DNA from: Microbacterium sp. T32
GTDB lineage: Bacteria > Actinomycetota > Actinomycetes > Actinomycetales > Microbacteriaceae
DNA: 64,000 nt
Direction: 5' to 3'
NCBI RefSeq assembly: GCF_001619615.1
Contig: NZ_LQQP01000009.1
Location: 170,431 to 234,430, forward strand
Positions within the stretch are counted from its first letter, which is position 1; each line of letters begins with the position of its first letter. Both the position numbers and the translations under genes were made by a program. Below the pieces are notes generated by a model that ran no database searches, had not been told where the DNA came from, and saw only the letters and a list, made by a program, of their open reading frames with translations. Positions 1 through 9,155 of this stretch are shown piece after piece.

Positions 1-152
1 CTACCGCGGCCCTCTCTGGGCGCGTCAGATCAACCGGGGGCTGGCTCCGCGCCGGTGACGCCCACCGGGGCGCGGCACGTCGTACTGCACGCCCGGGAAA
101 GACGCCGACGGCGGCGGATCCCGAGGGACCACGCCGCCGCCGTAGGGAAACG
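1..152. other. Window edge, no supportable gene
   Basis: This edge segment lies downstream of the DUF3043 gene. Open frames cross it on both strands, but none carries a recognisable domain, ribosome binding site or credible start, and they are typical of the long shadow frames of GC-rich DNA. It may hold the 3' end of a gene that continues to the left. I see no clear hairpin followed by a T run. Confidence 0.3.
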
Positions 153-725
153 TCAGGCCGGGTACTGGCCGCGCTTCACCTGCGCCTTGGGCAGGCGCAT
201 GAAGCGCATCTGCACGGTGCGCATCGCCGCGTACCAGCCGAGACCCTTCTCGACCTTGCTCTCGCCGAACTTCGCCTTCGCGGCGCGCTTCACGCGGATC
301 GACGTGATGATCATGTCGCCGATGACGAAGAGGATGAAGATCCACAGCGCCACGAACGACCAGTACTGGAAGAAGCCGTTCGGGATGAGAGTGAGCACGA
401 TCACGAGCACCATGAAGGGCATGACGCCCTCGCCGAGGTGCCACCCGGCGTCGACGAAGTCGCGCGCGAACCGACGCTGCGGACCCTTGTCGCGCACGGG
501 CAGGTACCGCTCGTCGCCGGCGGCCATGCCGACGCGGGCCTTCTCGCGCTGAGCGGCGAGTTCGGCGCGGGCGCGGGCCTTCGCCTCCTTGGTGTCGGCC
601 ACCAGGGGACGCTTGCGAGCGGCCTCCTGCTCGGCCCGAGACGGCGTCGCACGCCCCTTGCCCGAGGCGGTGACATCCGACGCGACGGGGGCGTCGTTCG
701 GGACGGGGGCGGGGGACTTGGCCAC
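153..725 (-). CDS. DUF3043 family membrane protein
   Basis: The protein has 190 residues. The N-terminal ~90 residues are Ala/Lys/Arg-rich and probably cytosolic. Two hydrophobic segments follow at about 100-117 and 122-141, and the C-terminal tail is basic. The stretch RDKGPQRRFARDFVDAGWH just before the first helix fits the actinobacterial DUF3043 family, whose function is unknown. The GTG start at 725 was chosen because it begins VAKSPAPVP and leaves 46 bp to the divergent dipeptidase gene; a much longer in-frame extension runs antisense across that gene and was rejected. DUF3043 genes commonly lie near respiratory and Fe-S genes in this group, as here. Confidence 0.8.
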   Translation of the reverse strand: MAKSPAPVPNDAPVASDVTASGKGRATPSRAEQEAARKRPLVADTKEAKARARAELAAQREKARVGMAAGDERYLPVRDKGPQRRFARDFVDAGWHLGEGVMPFMVLVIVLTLIPNGFFQYWSFVALWIFILFVIGDMIITSIRVKRAAKAKFGESKVEKGLGWYAAMRTVQMRFMRLPKAQVKRGQYPA

Positions 726-758
726 GGATAACCTCGAGAGCTCACTGGATCGGAGACT

Positions 759-764
759 TAAGAT
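759..764 (+). promoter_or_regulatory. -10 hexamer of a probable leaderless promoter (M20 dipeptidase)
   Basis: TAAGAT ends 7 nt before the ATG at 772. This would put the transcription start on or next to the start codon, and no Shine-Dalgarno sequence is visible between them. Confidence 0.5.
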
Positions 765-771
765 TACCCGC

Positions 772-2166
772 ATGACCCCTGACCTGTCCCGGCAGGATGC
801 CGTGCGCGCCACCGCGTCCGACGGCATCCCCGCAGCCCTCGCCGATCTCGGTGCGCTCGTGCGCATCCCCTCCATCGCCTGGCCGGCGTTCGACCAGTCC
901 GCGGTGGTGCGCAGCGCCGACGCCGTCGCCGAGCTGCTGCGCGGCACCGGCGTCTTCGAGCGCGTCGAGGTGGCGCGCTCCACGATCGCCGACGGCGACG
1001 AGCTCGGACAGCCCGCCGTCCTGGCATCCCGTCCCGCTCGCAACGGCCGACCGACCGTCCTGCTGTACGCCCACCACGACGTCCAGCCCCCGGGCGACGA
1101 AGCGCTCTGGGATTCGCCGCCCTTCGAGCCGACGGTCCGCGACGGCCGCCTGTACGGACGCGGTGCCGCGGACGACAAGGCCGGCGTCATGGTGCACGTC
1201 GGCGCGATTCGCGCTCTCGCGGAGGCGCTCGGCGACGACCTCGACCTGGGCATCGCGGTGTTCATCGAGGGAGAGGAGGAGTACGGCTCGCGTTCGTTCG
1301 CGCAGTTCCTCGTCGACCACGCCGACGTCCTCCGCTCCGACGTGATCGTGGTGGCCGACTCGGGCAACTGGGACGATCGCACGCCCGGTCTCACGGTGTC
1401 GCTGCGCGGCAACGCGCGCTTCACGCTCACGGTGCGCACCCTCGCGCACGCGTCCCACTCGGGGATGATGGGCGGCGCGGTCCCGGATGCCATGCTCGCC
1501 ACCGTCAAGCTGCTCGCGACGCTGTGGGACGACGACGGCGCCGTGGCGGTCGAGGGGCTCGCGGTCCGCGACGCCGAGACCCCCGAGTACGACGAGGCGA
1601 CTCTCCGTGCCGAGTCGGGCCTCCTCGACGGCGTCTCGCCGATCGGGCGCGACAGCATCCTCAGCCGCATCTGGAACAAGCCCTCCGTCACCATCACCGG
1701 ATGGGATGCCACCCCCACCGAGGCGGCATCCAACACTCTGGCCCCCGAGACGCGGGTGGTCATCAGCGCGCGCGTCGCGCCCGGGCAGTCGGCGCACGAG
1801 GCGTTCGCCGCGATCGAGGCACACCTCCGCGCCCACGCTCCCTTCGGCGCGCAGCTGGAGTTCAGCGACATCGACTGCGGCGACGCCTTCCTCGTGGACA
1901 CCGGCGGGTGGGCCGTCGAGGACGCGCGCGCGTCCTTCGCCGAGGGATACGGGGTGGATGCCGTCGACGTCGGTATCGGCGGATCGATCCCGTTCATCGC
2001 CGACCTGGTCCGCGAGTTCCCCGAGGCCCAGATCCTCGTCACCGGTGTGGAGGACCCGCACGCCCGCGCACACAGCCCCAACGAGTCGCTGCACCTCGAG
2101 ACCTTCAGCAACGCCCTCGTCTCGGAGGCGCTGCTGCTCGAGCGGCTGAATCGCCGCACCGTCTGA
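772..2166 (+). CDS. M20 family dipeptidase / peptidase
   Basis: The 464-residue protein is a zinc exopeptidase of family M20 (ArgE/DapE/CPG2 type), probably a cytosolic dipeptidase. The active-site landmarks are in order: the HHD triplet at 101-103 (metal His and base Asp), GAADDK around 131-136 with the bridging Asp, EGEEE at 166-170 with the catalytic and metal Glu, an Asp in VVADSGN near 197, and a late metal His in EDPHARAH near the C-terminus. The dimerisation domain fills the middle, as usual. The ATG at 772 was preferred over an in-frame upstream start at 589 because that one would overlap the divergent DUF3043 gene. Exact substrate is not deducible. Confidence 0.9.
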   Translation: MTPDLSRQDAVRATASDGIPAALADLGALVRIPSIAWPAFDQSAVVRSADAVAELLRGTGVFERVEVARSTIADGDELGQPAVLASRPARNGRPTVLLYAHHDVQPPGDEALWDSPPFEPTVRDGRLYGRGAADDKAGVMVHVGAIRALAEALGDDLDLGIAVFIEGEEEYGSRSFAQFLVDHADVLRSDVIVVADSGNWDDRTPGLTVSLRGNARFTLTVRTLAHASHSGMMGGAVPDAMLATVKLLATLWDDDGAVAVEGLAVRDAETPEYDEATLRAESGLLDGVSPIGRDSILSRIWNKPSVTITGWDATPTEAASNTLAPETRVVISARVAPGQSAHEAFAAIEAHLRAHAPFGAQLEFSDIDCGDAFLVDTGGWAVEDARASFAEGYGVDAVDVGIGGSIPFIADLVREFPEAQILVTGVEDPHARAHSPNESLHLETFSNALVSEALLLERLNRRTV

Positions 2167-2238
2167 TCGGACCCGCGGGGGCGAGGCGGGCGTAGAATCG
2201 TCCCGTCCCCGCGACCGAACGACCCGAAGGGCCACGCC

Positions 2239-2604
2239 ATGACCGACACCACACTGTCGACGAACGCCGTCACCCGCGAGCACGGAGTCGCCCTGACCGA
2301 CGCCGCCGCCGACAAGGTGAAGAGCCTGCTCTCCCAGGAGGGCCGTGACGACCTCCGGTTGCGCGTCGCCGTCCAGCCCGGCGGATGCTCGGGCCTCATC
2401 TACCAGCTCTACTTCGACGAGCGGTACCTCGACGGCGACAAGGTTGCCGACTTCGACGGCGTCGAGGTCATCGTCGACGACATGAGCGTGCCGTACCTCG
2501 ACGGTGCGAGCATCGACTTCAAGGACACGATCTCGGAGCAGGGCTTCACCATCGACAACCCCAATGCGCAGGGTTCTTGCGCGTGCGGCGACAGCTTCCA
2601 CTGA
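2239..2604 (+). CDS. HesB/IscA family iron-sulfur carrier (ErpA-like)
   Basis: The 121-residue protein is an A-type Fe-S carrier that hands clusters to apo-enzymes. The three conserved cysteines are C50 in GGCSG and C114/C116 in the C-terminal SCACGDSF. The length is normal for the family with a short N-terminal extension. A possible -10, TAGAAT at 2193-2198, leaves a leader of about 35 nt, so unlike many neighbours it should be translated from a leader. It lies directly upstream of the cytochrome oxidase genes but a strong hairpin separates them, so it is probably its own transcript. Confidence 0.9.
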   Translation: MTDTTLSTNAVTREHGVALTDAAADKVKSLLSQEGRDDLRLRVAVQPGGCSGLIYQLYFDERYLDGDKVADFDGVEVIVDDMSVPYLDGASIDFKDTISEQGFTIDNPNAQGSCACGDSFH

Positions 2605-2639
2605 CGCTTCGACACGACGCTCCGGCACCGAATTCGATG

Positions 2640-2682
2640 CCCCCGGTTTTGGCGGATCACACCGCGAAAACCGGGGGTTTTC
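2640..2682 (+). terminator. Intrinsic terminator after the HesB/IscA gene
   Basis: The arms CCCCCGGTTTT and AAAACCGGGGG flank an inner GCGG/CCGC pair with one mismatch and a six-base loop. TTTT follows at once. The hairpin is symmetrical enough to act as a stop on both strands. Confidence 0.8.
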
Positions 2683-2723
2683 GATTGTTCGGCACTGGAC
2701 GATTGGCCAGAGAACAGTAAGAG

Positions 2724-2748
2724 GTTGCTCTAGACTGTCGAGAGCAAC
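2724..2748. promoter_or_regulatory. 25-bp near-perfect dyad upstream of ctaC
   Basis: GTTGCTCT at 2724-2731 is mirrored by AGAGCAAC at 2741-2748, with GAC/GTC pairing inside; 11 of 12 positions match around a single central base. It begins 49 bp before the ctaC start, where a promoter is expected, and contains a possible -10, TAGACT (2731-2736). It has no following T run, so an operator or 5' leader hairpin is more likely than a terminator. Confidence 0.55.
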
Positions 2749-2772
2749 ATCCACGACCCGGAAAGGTGCACT

Positions 2773-3654
2773 GTGCCCTCCAAACGTCGCCTTCGTTGGG
2801 CAGCCGTCCCCGTCGGGATCGCTTCCGTCGCACTCCTTGCCGGCTGCAGCACCTCGCAGCTTCACGGGTTCCTCCCCGGGTTCGTGGATGACGGAACGCC
2901 CGCGACGAACCACACCGACATGGTCGCCGGTCTGTGGGTCAACTCGTGGATCGTGCTGCTCGCGGTGGGTGTCATCACGTGGGGCCTCATGCTGTGGGCC
3001 GTCATCGCCTACCGCCGCCGCAAGGGCCAGACGGGGCTGCCGGTGCAGCTGCGCTACAACATGCCCGTCGAGATCTTCTACACGGTCGTCCCGCTGATCC
3101 TCGTGGTCGGGTTCTTCGCCTTCACGGCCCGCGACCAGAACACGCTCGAGACCCAGTACGACAACCCCGACGTGTCGATCACGGCCTACGGCAAGCAGTG
3201 GGCTTGGGACTTCCAGTACAACGGCAAGAACGAAGACAACTCCGACGCCGTCTACTCGATGGGCGTCCAGGCCAAGGCGACCTCCGACGGCTACGACCTG
3301 CAGGACGTGCCGACGCTGTACCTCCCCGTCAACAAGACGGTGAAGATCGACCTCCGCTCGCGCGACGTCATTCACTCCTTCTGGATCATCGACTTCCTCT
3401 ACAAGAAGGACATGTACCTCGGCCGCGAGAACGAGTGGTCGTTCACACCCACTCGTGAGGGCACCTACGAGGGCAAGTGCGCCGAGCTCTGCGGTGAGTA
3501 CCACTCCGCGATGCTCTTCAACGTCAAGGTCGTGAGCGAGGCAGAGTACGAGTCGTACCTCGACTCGCTCCGCGCCGCCGGCGACGTGGGCGACATCAGC
3601 GACCTGTCCCGCCTGCAGAACCTCAACACGGCCGGTGCCGAAGGGAACAAGTGA
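2773..3654 (+). CDS. ctaC: Cytochrome c oxidase subunit II
   Basis: The 293-residue protein carries the CuA centre that takes electrons from the bc1 complex. It starts with a lipoprotein signal peptide (LLAGC, lipid-anchored Cys near residue 25), followed by two membrane helices and a periplasmic-facing cupredoxin domain. The CuA site CAELCGEYH is present near the C-terminus, with the preceding conserved DVIHSFW. The GTG start at 2773 follows GGAAAGG at good spacing. It overlaps ctaD by GTGA, so the two are translationally coupled. Control probably acts through the dyad just upstream. Confidence 0.95.
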   Translation: MPSKRRLRWAAVPVGIASVALLAGCSTSQLHGFLPGFVDDGTPATNHTDMVAGLWVNSWIVLLAVGVITWGLMLWAVIAYRRRKGQTGLPVQLRYNMPVEIFYTVVPLILVVGFFAFTARDQNTLETQYDNPDVSITAYGKQWAWDFQYNGKNEDNSDAVYSMGVQAKATSDGYDLQDVPTLYLPVNKTVKIDLRSRDVIHSFWIIDFLYKKDMYLGRENEWSFTPTREGTYEGKCAELCGEYHSAMLFNVKVVSEAEYESYLDSLRAAGDVGDISDLSRLQNLNTAGAEGNK

Positions 3655-5420
3655 TCATGGCCACGACGCTTCCGCTCCAGGGCACGGGTCCTTCGCGCCC
3701 CACGACGCTGCCGCCCCGGCAGGCCGCTCTGCTGAGCAGCACCCGGGTCGAACAGAAGGGCAACCTGGTCGTCAAGTGGATCACCTCCACCGACCACAAG
3801 ACGATCGGGTACATGTACCTGATCTCGTCGGTGCTCTTCTTCATGCTCGGCGGTGTGATGGCGCTCATCATCCGCGCTGAGCTCTTCGAGCCCGGCATGC
3901 AGATCGTGGCGACGAAGGAGCAGTACAACCAGCTCTTCACGATGCACGGCACGATCATGCTGCTGATGTTCGCGACCCCGCTGTTCGCGGGCTTCGCCAA
4001 CGCGCTGCTGCCGCTGCAGATCGGTGCGCCCGACGTGGCGTTTCCGCGTCTGAACGCCTTCGCGTTCTGGCTCTTCCTCTTCGGCTCAACGATCGCGGTG
4101 TCCGGCTTCCTCACCCCGCAGGGTGCGGCCGGGTTCGGTTGGTTCGCGTATCAACCGCTGGCCAATGCGAGCTTCTCGCCGGGCGTCGGTGGAAACCTCT
4201 GGATGCTCGGTCTGGGCATCAGCGGTTTCGGCACGATCCTCGGTGCGGTCAACTTCATCACCACGGTCCTCACCATGCGCGCGCCCGGCATGACCATGTG
4301 GCGGATGCCGATCTTCTCGTGGAACACGCTCATCACGAGCATCCTGATCCTGCTCGCCTTCCCGGTCCTCGCCGCGGCCATCTTCGCCGCCGCCGCCGAC
4401 CGCGTGCTGGGCGCCCAGATCTACAACCCGGAGAACGGTGGCGTGCTGCTGTGGCAGCACCTGTTCTGGTTCTTCGGTCACCCCGAGGTGTACATCATCG
4501 CGCTGCCGTTCTTCGGCATCGTGTCCGAGATCTTCCCCGTGTTCAGCCGCAAGCCGATCTTCGGGTACAAGACGCTCGTCTACGCCACGATCGCGATCGC
4601 GGCCCTGTCGGTCGCCGTGTGGGCCCACCACATGTACGTCACGGGCGGCGTGCTCCTGCCGTTCTTCGCGCTCATGACGATGCTCATCGCGGTGCCGACC
4701 GGCGTGAAGATCTTCAACTGGATCGGTACGCTCTGGCGCGGTTCGGTGACGTTCGAGACGCCGATGGTCTTCGCGCTCGGCTTCCTGGTGTCCTTCGTCT
4801 TCGGTGGTCTGACCGGCGTGATCCTCGCGTCGCCGCCGCTCGACTTCCACCTGTCGGACTCGTACTTCGTCGTCGCCCACTTCCACTACGTGGTGTTCGG
4901 CACGGTCGTCTTCGCGATGTTCGCCGGCTTCTACTTCTGGTGGCCGAAGTGGACGGGCAAGATGCTGAACGAGCGTCTCGGCATGGTGCACTTCTGGATG
5001 CTGTTCATCGGCTTCCACATGACGTTCCTGATCCAGCACTGGCTGGGTGTCGACGGCATGGTCCGCCGGTACGCCGACTACGCCGCCGCGGACGGATTCA
5101 CGTGGGGCAACCAGCTCTCTACGATCGGATCCATGATCCTCGGCGCCTCGATGATCCCGTTCCTGCTCAACGTCTGGATCACGGCCCGCAAGGCTCCGCG
5201 TGTGACCGTGGACGACCCGTGGGGTTACGGTGCCTCGCTCGAGTGGGCGACCTCGTGCCCGCCGCCGCGTCACAACTTCACGTCCATCCCGCGTATCCGC
5301 AGTGAGCGTCCCGCGTTCGACCTGAACCACCCCGAGGCCGGTATCCCGGTCGGTGTGGGGCCGGCAAAGGACGCCCCCGACGCGCCCGTCGTCGACGCGG
5401 CCGCTGGAGAGGTCAAGTAA
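3651..5420 (+). CDS. ctaD: Cytochrome c oxidase subunit I
   Basis: The 589-residue protein is the catalytic subunit of the aa3 oxidase, with twelve membrane helices. The heme and copper ligands are visible: H99 (heme a), H277 with Y281 in GHPEVY (CuB and the cross-linked Tyr), H326/H327 (CuB), and H410/H412 in HFHY (heme a3 and heme a). The GTG start at 3651 overlaps the ctaC stop; an in-frame ATG two codons later (3657) is an equally reasonable start, and AAGGG at 3641 serves either. ctaF follows after 3 nt. Confidence 0.97.
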   Translation: MIMATTLPLQGTGPSRPTTLPPRQAALLSSTRVEQKGNLVVKWITSTDHKTIGYMYLISSVLFFMLGGVMALIIRAELFEPGMQIVATKEQYNQLFTMHGTIMLLMFATPLFAGFANALLPLQIGAPDVAFPRLNAFAFWLFLFGSTIAVSGFLTPQGAAGFGWFAYQPLANASFSPGVGGNLWMLGLGISGFGTILGAVNFITTVLTMRAPGMTMWRMPIFSWNTLITSILILLAFPVLAAAIFAAAADRVLGAQIYNPENGGVLLWQHLFWFFGHPEVYIIALPFFGIVSEIFPVFSRKPIFGYKTLVYATIAIAALSVAVWAHHMYVTGGVLLPFFALMTMLIAVPTGVKIFNWIGTLWRGSVTFETPMVFALGFLVSFVFGGLTGVILASPPLDFHLSDSYFVVAHFHYVVFGTVVFAMFAGFYFWWPKWTGKMLNERLGMVHFWMLFIGFHMTFLIQHWLGVDGMVRRYADYAAADGFTWGNQLSTIGSMILGASMIPFLLNVWITARKAPRVTVDDPWGYGASLEWATSCPPPRHNFTSIPRIRSERPAFDLNHPEAGIPVGVGPAKDAPDAPVVDAAAGEVK

Positions 5421-5423
5421 CCC

Positions 5424-5840
5424 ATGCGTACCAATGTCGGACTCTGGTGGCTGCTCGCAGTCTTCGGTTTCTTCATCGCTGCCGTGTACACGTTCTGGAG
5501 CCTCATCCAGCACGGTGGCGTCGAGTGGGTCGGAACGATCGCCCTCGTCTTCCTCGGTCTGATGTCCTCGATGATCGCGTTCTACATCGGACGCGTGGTC
5601 AAGGCTCAGCGCGGCGAACTGCCGGAAGACTCGCTGACGGCGGACATCGATGACGGCGACCCCGAGATGGGCGAGTTCAGCCCGTGGTCGTGGTGGCCCA
5701 TCGTGCTCGCCGGCTCGGCCGCGATCGCGGTCATCGGCCTCGCGGTCGGCAGCTGGCTCGTCCCGGTGGCCCTCGCGATCTTCGTGATCGCCATCACCGG
5801 CTGGGTCTACGAGTACTACCGCGGGTACTTCGCGCGCTGA
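5424..5840 (+). CDS. ctaF: Cytochrome c oxidase subunit IV, actinobacterial type
   Basis: The 138-residue membrane protein has four hydrophobic segments, two at each end around a short acidic linker (SLTADIDDGDPEMGEFSPW). That layout, the length and the position directly behind ctaD fit the extra oxidase subunit CtaF of actinobacteria. It probably stabilises the aa3 complex in the membrane. It is 3 nt behind ctaD and 4 nt ahead of the phosphatase gene. Confidence 0.9.
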   Translation: MRTNVGLWWLLAVFGFFIAAVYTFWSLIQHGGVEWVGTIALVFLGLMSSMIAFYIGRVVKAQRGELPEDSLTADIDDGDPEMGEFSPWSWWPIVLAGSAAIAVIGLAVGSWLVPVALAIFVIAITGWVYEYYRGYFAR

Positions 5841-5844
5841 TCTC

Positions 5845-6633
5845 GTGCCCCTTCGGTTGAACACCGCCGCCGTCTCGGACGCCGGCGCGCACCGTCCCAC
5901 CAACCAGGACGCCGCCTTCGCGGCGTCCTGGGGTGCGGCGGTCGCAGACGGCGTCGGGGGAGGCCCCTCGGGAGACCTGGCCTCCGCGGCGCTCGTCCAC
6001 CGACTGGTCGCCACCCGCGGCTCGGGTCTCGACGCGGACGGCCTGCTGGTGCGGATCCGCGAGGCGAACTGGGACATCCGAGCCCACGTGGAGCGCGACC
6101 CGGCTCTCGAGGGCATGGCCACCACGTTCACCGGTGTCTTCCTCGGCGTCGGTCCGGAACTCCTGCTCGCCCACGCGGGAGACTCGCGCGCCTACCTCCT
6201 TCGCGACAGCGTGTTCGCGCGGCAGACGCGCGACGACTCCTACGTTCAGGCGCTCGTCGACCACGGCATCATCTCTGCCGAGGCGGCGGCGGCTCACCCC
6301 CGACGCAACATCATCACGGCGTCGCTCGGTGGCTCGGAGGGCGACGTCGTCTCCGTCGCCGCACATCCGTTGCGGGTCGGCGACCGCTGGGTCCTGTGCA
6401 GTGACGGCCTGACCGACTACGTTCCCGAAGCCGACGTCGCGCGCCTCATCGCCGAGGCGGAGGGTCCGCAGGCCGCGGCGGCTTCGGCGGTCGCGTTGGC
6501 GCTCGAGGCCGGCACGCGTGACAACGTGACGGTCGTCGTATGCGACGTCGTCGACGACGACGCCTCCGAGACGGAGCCGGTGTTCTTCGGCTCCGCTGCC
6601 CGCTGGTTCACCGAGGACGTCGAGACCGCCTGA
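5845..6633 (+). CDS. PP2C-family serine/threonine phosphatase
   Basis: The 262-residue soluble protein has the PP2C metal-binding motifs in order: SDAGAHRPTNQDA near the N-terminus, ADGVGGGPSG, AHAGDSRAY, CSDGLTDY, and RDNVTVVV near the end. It should remove phosphate from Ser/Thr residues of proteins in a Mn/Mg-dependent way. The GTG start lies 4 nt after ctaF, so it is probably the last gene of the oxidase operon. No partner kinase is nearby, so its substrate is unknown; a link to respiration is only suggested by position. Confidence 0.88.
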   Translation: MPLRLNTAAVSDAGAHRPTNQDAAFAASWGAAVADGVGGGPSGDLASAALVHRLVATRGSGLDADGLLVRIREANWDIRAHVERDPALEGMATTFTGVFLGVGPELLLAHAGDSRAYLLRDSVFARQTRDDSYVQALVDHGIISAEAAAAHPRRNIITASLGGSEGDVVSVAAHPLRVGDRWVLCSDGLTDYVPEADVARLIAEAEGPQAAAASAVALALEAGTRDNVTVVVCDVVDDDASETEPVFFGSAARWFTEDVETA

Positions 6634-6749
6634 CAGCGGGACCCTTCCACGGCCACTCTGGCGGCCGCTAGGGTGCGTCTCTTGGAGAACGTGGGGTTCG
6701 AACGCCCAGTACTTCTCTGAGGGCGTCCATCGAGCTATGGCGCGCGGCC

Positions 6750-7169
6750 TTACACCTCTGCGTGGCTACGAACGACCATGACCGTCGGATCGAACACCCG
6801 CTTCAGCGGTCCTTGGTCGTTCTCGTACGGCTGACCCTCACGCACCCAGTACTCGTACCCGCCGATCATCTCTCGCACCTGGTAGCCCAGCCGAGCGAAC
6901 TCGAGCGCGCCCTTTTGACCCGCATTGCAGCCGGGGCTCCAGCAGTAGACGACGATCGGCACGTCGCGGTCGAGCTCGCGGGGCGCGCGGTCGGCGATCT
7001 GCCGGTACGGCATGTGGATGGCGCCGGTGATGCGGCCCTGGCTCCACGCATCGTCGCCACGGACGTCGACCAGCACGAACTCGTCGCCGGCGCGCTGCGC
7101 GGCATACACGTCGGACGGGTCGGTCTCGATGGCGAGCCGGGTGGCGAAGTAGGTCTGTGCGTCGGTCAT
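6750..7169 (-). CDS. Single-domain rhodanese-like protein
   Basis: The 139-residue protein is one rhodanese domain. The motif VLVDVRGDDAW marks its N-terminal half, and VVYCWSPGCNAG supplies the active-site Cys in the loop before the helix. Such proteins move sulfur or handle persulfides; the exact donor is unknown. A -10, TAGCGT (7176-7181 on the minus strand), ends 6 nt before the ATG, so the message is probably leaderless. It is not co-directional with the PP2C gene and is separated from qcrB by a terminator. Confidence 0.85.
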   Translation of the reverse strand: MTDAQTYFATRLAIETDPSDVYAAQRAGDEFVLVDVRGDDAWSQGRITGAIHMPYRQIADRAPRELDRDVPIVVYCWSPGCNAGQKGALEFARLGYQVREMIGGYEYWVREGQPYENDQGPLKRVFDPTVMVVRSHAEV

Positions 7170-7269
7170 GCGTTCACGCTAGGCCCTCGGACGTGCGCGG
7201 GGGAGAGGGAGGGATGCCACGGACCCACGGCATCCTGCCAGGTCGGCGATCAGCACGACGCGAGCACGA

Positions 7270-7303
7270 AAGAGCCCCGGTGCCGTGCGGCACCGGGGCT
7301 CTT
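7270..7303 (-). terminator. Terminator of the ctaE-qcrCAB operon
   Basis: There is a perfect 15-bp stem (AAGAGCCCCGGTGCC paired with its complement) with a 4-nt loop. It starts 13 nt after the qcrB stop, read on the minus strand, and is followed by a short T run. Confidence 0.85.
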
Positions 7304-7316
7304 GTCGAGGCGAACG

Positions 7317-9155
7317 TTACTCGCTCTTGTCGCTCTCGGAGCGGTTGTCGTCGCGCAGACCCTTGGGGGTCGGGAACTCGACCTCGACGCGCTCACCGAC
7401 GGCGTTGTGCGGACGCCCCTCGGCGTCGGCCCGAGCGTCGGCGCCGGCGATCTCGTCGGCCTCTTCGTGGTCGATGTGGTCGAGCTCGTGGTGCTGGTGC
7501 GCCACAGCGGCATCCAGCTCCGCCTGGGTGAGCGGGGTGAGACGGTCCTCGAAGAACCAGCGCGACACGGAGGCGCGGAAGTTCTGGAGAGCCGAGATCT
7601 GGCCCTTGGCGTTCGGTCGCACGACGAGCGGCTCGTACGTCTCGTTGTCGACCAGCTTCCAGCGCTCGTACTCGTCGACGGGCTGGTGCACCTCGATGTA
7701 CTCGCCACCGGGGAGGCGGACGATGCGGCCGGACTCGTACCCGTGCAGAGCGATCTCGCGGTCCTTCTTCTGGAGCGCGATGCAGATGCGCTTCGTGACG
7801 AAGTAGGCGATGATCGGCCCCACGATCAGGAGGACCTGGAGCGTGTGGATGACACCCTCCATCGTGAGCTTGAAGTGCGTGGCCACGATGTCGGACGACG
7901 CCGCCGCCCACATCACCGCGTAGAACGTGACACCCGCGGCACCGATCGCCGTGCGGGTGGCGGCGTTGCGGGGACGCTGAGCGATGTGGTGCTCACGCTT
8001 GTCACCCGTGATCCACGCCTCGATGAAGGGGTAGATCAGGACGACGACGATGAACAGGCCGAGCACACCCACGGGGATGATGATGTTCCACGACCAGGTG
8101 TGGCCCCAGAGCACGAACTCGAGGTGCGGCGGGATCAGACGGAGCATGCCGTCGGCGAAGCCGATGTACCAGTCGGGCTGGGTACCGGCCGACACCGGGG
8201 ACGGGTCGTACGGGCCGTAGTTCCAGATGGGGTTGATCGTCACGAGTGCGGCGATCAGGACGATGACACCGAACGTGATGAAGAAGAAGCCGCCCATCTT
8301 GGACGCGTAGACCGGGAGTATCGGGTAGCCCACGACGTTGCTGTTCGTGCGGGCCGGGCCGGCGAACTGCGTGTGCTTGTTGATGATCATCAGCATGAGG
8401 TGCACGGCCAGGAGCGCGACGAGGATCGCCGGGAGCAGCAGGATGTGCAGCGTGTACAGGCGCCCGACGATCGCGGTGCCCGGGAACTCCCCACCGAAGA
8501 GAAGGAAGGAGGTCCAGGTGCCGATCAGCGGGAGGCCCTTGATCATGCCGTCGATGATGCGGAGACCGTTACCCGAGAGCAGATCGTCGGGGAGCGAGTA
8601 CCCGGTGAAGCCCTCGGCCATCGCGAGGATGAAGAGGATGAAGCCGACGACCCAGTTCAGCTCGCGCGGCTTGCGGAACGCACCCGTGAAGAACACGCGC
8701 AGCATGTGGACGCCGATGCCGGCCACGAAGACCAGCGCGGCCCAGTGGTGGATCTGGCGGACCAGCAGGCCACCGCGAAGGTCGAACGAGATGTGCAGGG
8801 CCGACTCCATGGCCGCCGACATCGCGATACCGCGCATCGGCTCGTACGCACCGTTGTAATGCGTCTCGACCATCGAGGCCTGGAAGAAGAACGTCAGGAA
8901 CGTGCCGGACAGGAGCACGACGACGAAGCTCCACAGCGCGATCTCGCCGAGCATGAACGACCAGTGGTCGGGGAAGATCTTGCGGCCGAGCTCCTTGACG
9001 ATGCCCGAGATACTCGTGCGCTCGTCGAGGTAGTTCGCCGCAGCACCGACGAATCGGCCACCGAGCGGCTTGCCGTTGAGGTCGGCCTTCGGGGGTCCCG
9101 AGTAGACCGCCGGTTCGGTGGTCACGTTCTCCGTGGGGTGGGTGGCGGTGCTCAT
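7317..9155 (-). CDS. qcrB: Cytochrome bc1 complex cytochrome b subunit
   Basis: The 612-residue membrane protein binds the two b hemes and the quinol sites of the bc1 complex. Heme-ligand histidines lie in the HHWAALVFVAGIGVHMLRV helix and in YTLHILLLPAILVALLAVH. QPDWYIG is the actinobacterial form of the PEWY quinol-oxidation motif. The long hydrophilic C-terminal tail, absent from mitochondrial cytochrome b, is usual in actinobacteria. Its ATG overlaps the qcrA stop by ATGA, so translation is coupled. Confidence 0.96.
   Translation of the reverse strand: MSTATHPTENVTTEPAVYSGPPKADLNGKPLGGRFVGAAANYLDERTSISGIVKELGRKIFPDHWSFMLGEIALWSFVVVLLSGTFLTFFFQASMVETHYNGAYEPMRGIAMSAAMESALHISFDLRGGLLVRQIHHWAALVFVAGIGVHMLRVFFTGAFRKPRELNWVVGFILFILAMAEGFTGYSLPDDLLSGNGLRIIDGMIKGLPLIGTWTSFLLFGGEFPGTAIVGRLYTLHILLLPAILVALLAVHLMLMIINKHTQFAGPARTNSNVVGYPILPVYASKMGGFFFITFGVIVLIAALVTINPIWNYGPYDPSPVSAGTQPDWYIGFADGMLRLIPPHLEFVLWGHTWSWNIIIPVGVLGLFIVVVLIYPFIEAWITGDKREHHIAQRPRNAATRTAIGAAGVTFYAVMWAAASSDIVATHFKLTMEGVIHTLQVLLIVGPIIAYFVTKRICIALQKKDREIALHGYESGRIVRLPGGEYIEVHQPVDEYERWKLVDNETYEPLVVRPNAKGQISALQNFRASVSRWFFEDRLTPLTQAELDAAVAHQHHELDHIDHEEADEIAGADARADAEGRPHNAVGERVEVEFPTPKGLRDDNRSESDKSE

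Noticed and set aside
153..2399. Long minus-strand open frame across the M20 dipeptidase
   Set aside because: Only its last 190 codons (DUF3043) look like protein. The rest is antisense to a gene with clear motifs and is rich in Arg/Ser, as expected for a shadow frame in GC-rich DNA.
742..3504. 920-codon minus-strand open frame opposite the dipeptidase, HesB/IscA and ctaC genes
   Set aside because: It covers three well-supported genes on the other strand and has no domain; its composition (Val/Glu/Arg/Asp) is that of reversed coding sequence.
6690..6720. GGTTCGAA motif resembling a tRNA T arm
   Set aside because: The stem next to it fails at the G53-C61 pair and no acceptor or anticodon stems can be folded around it, so it is not a tRNA.
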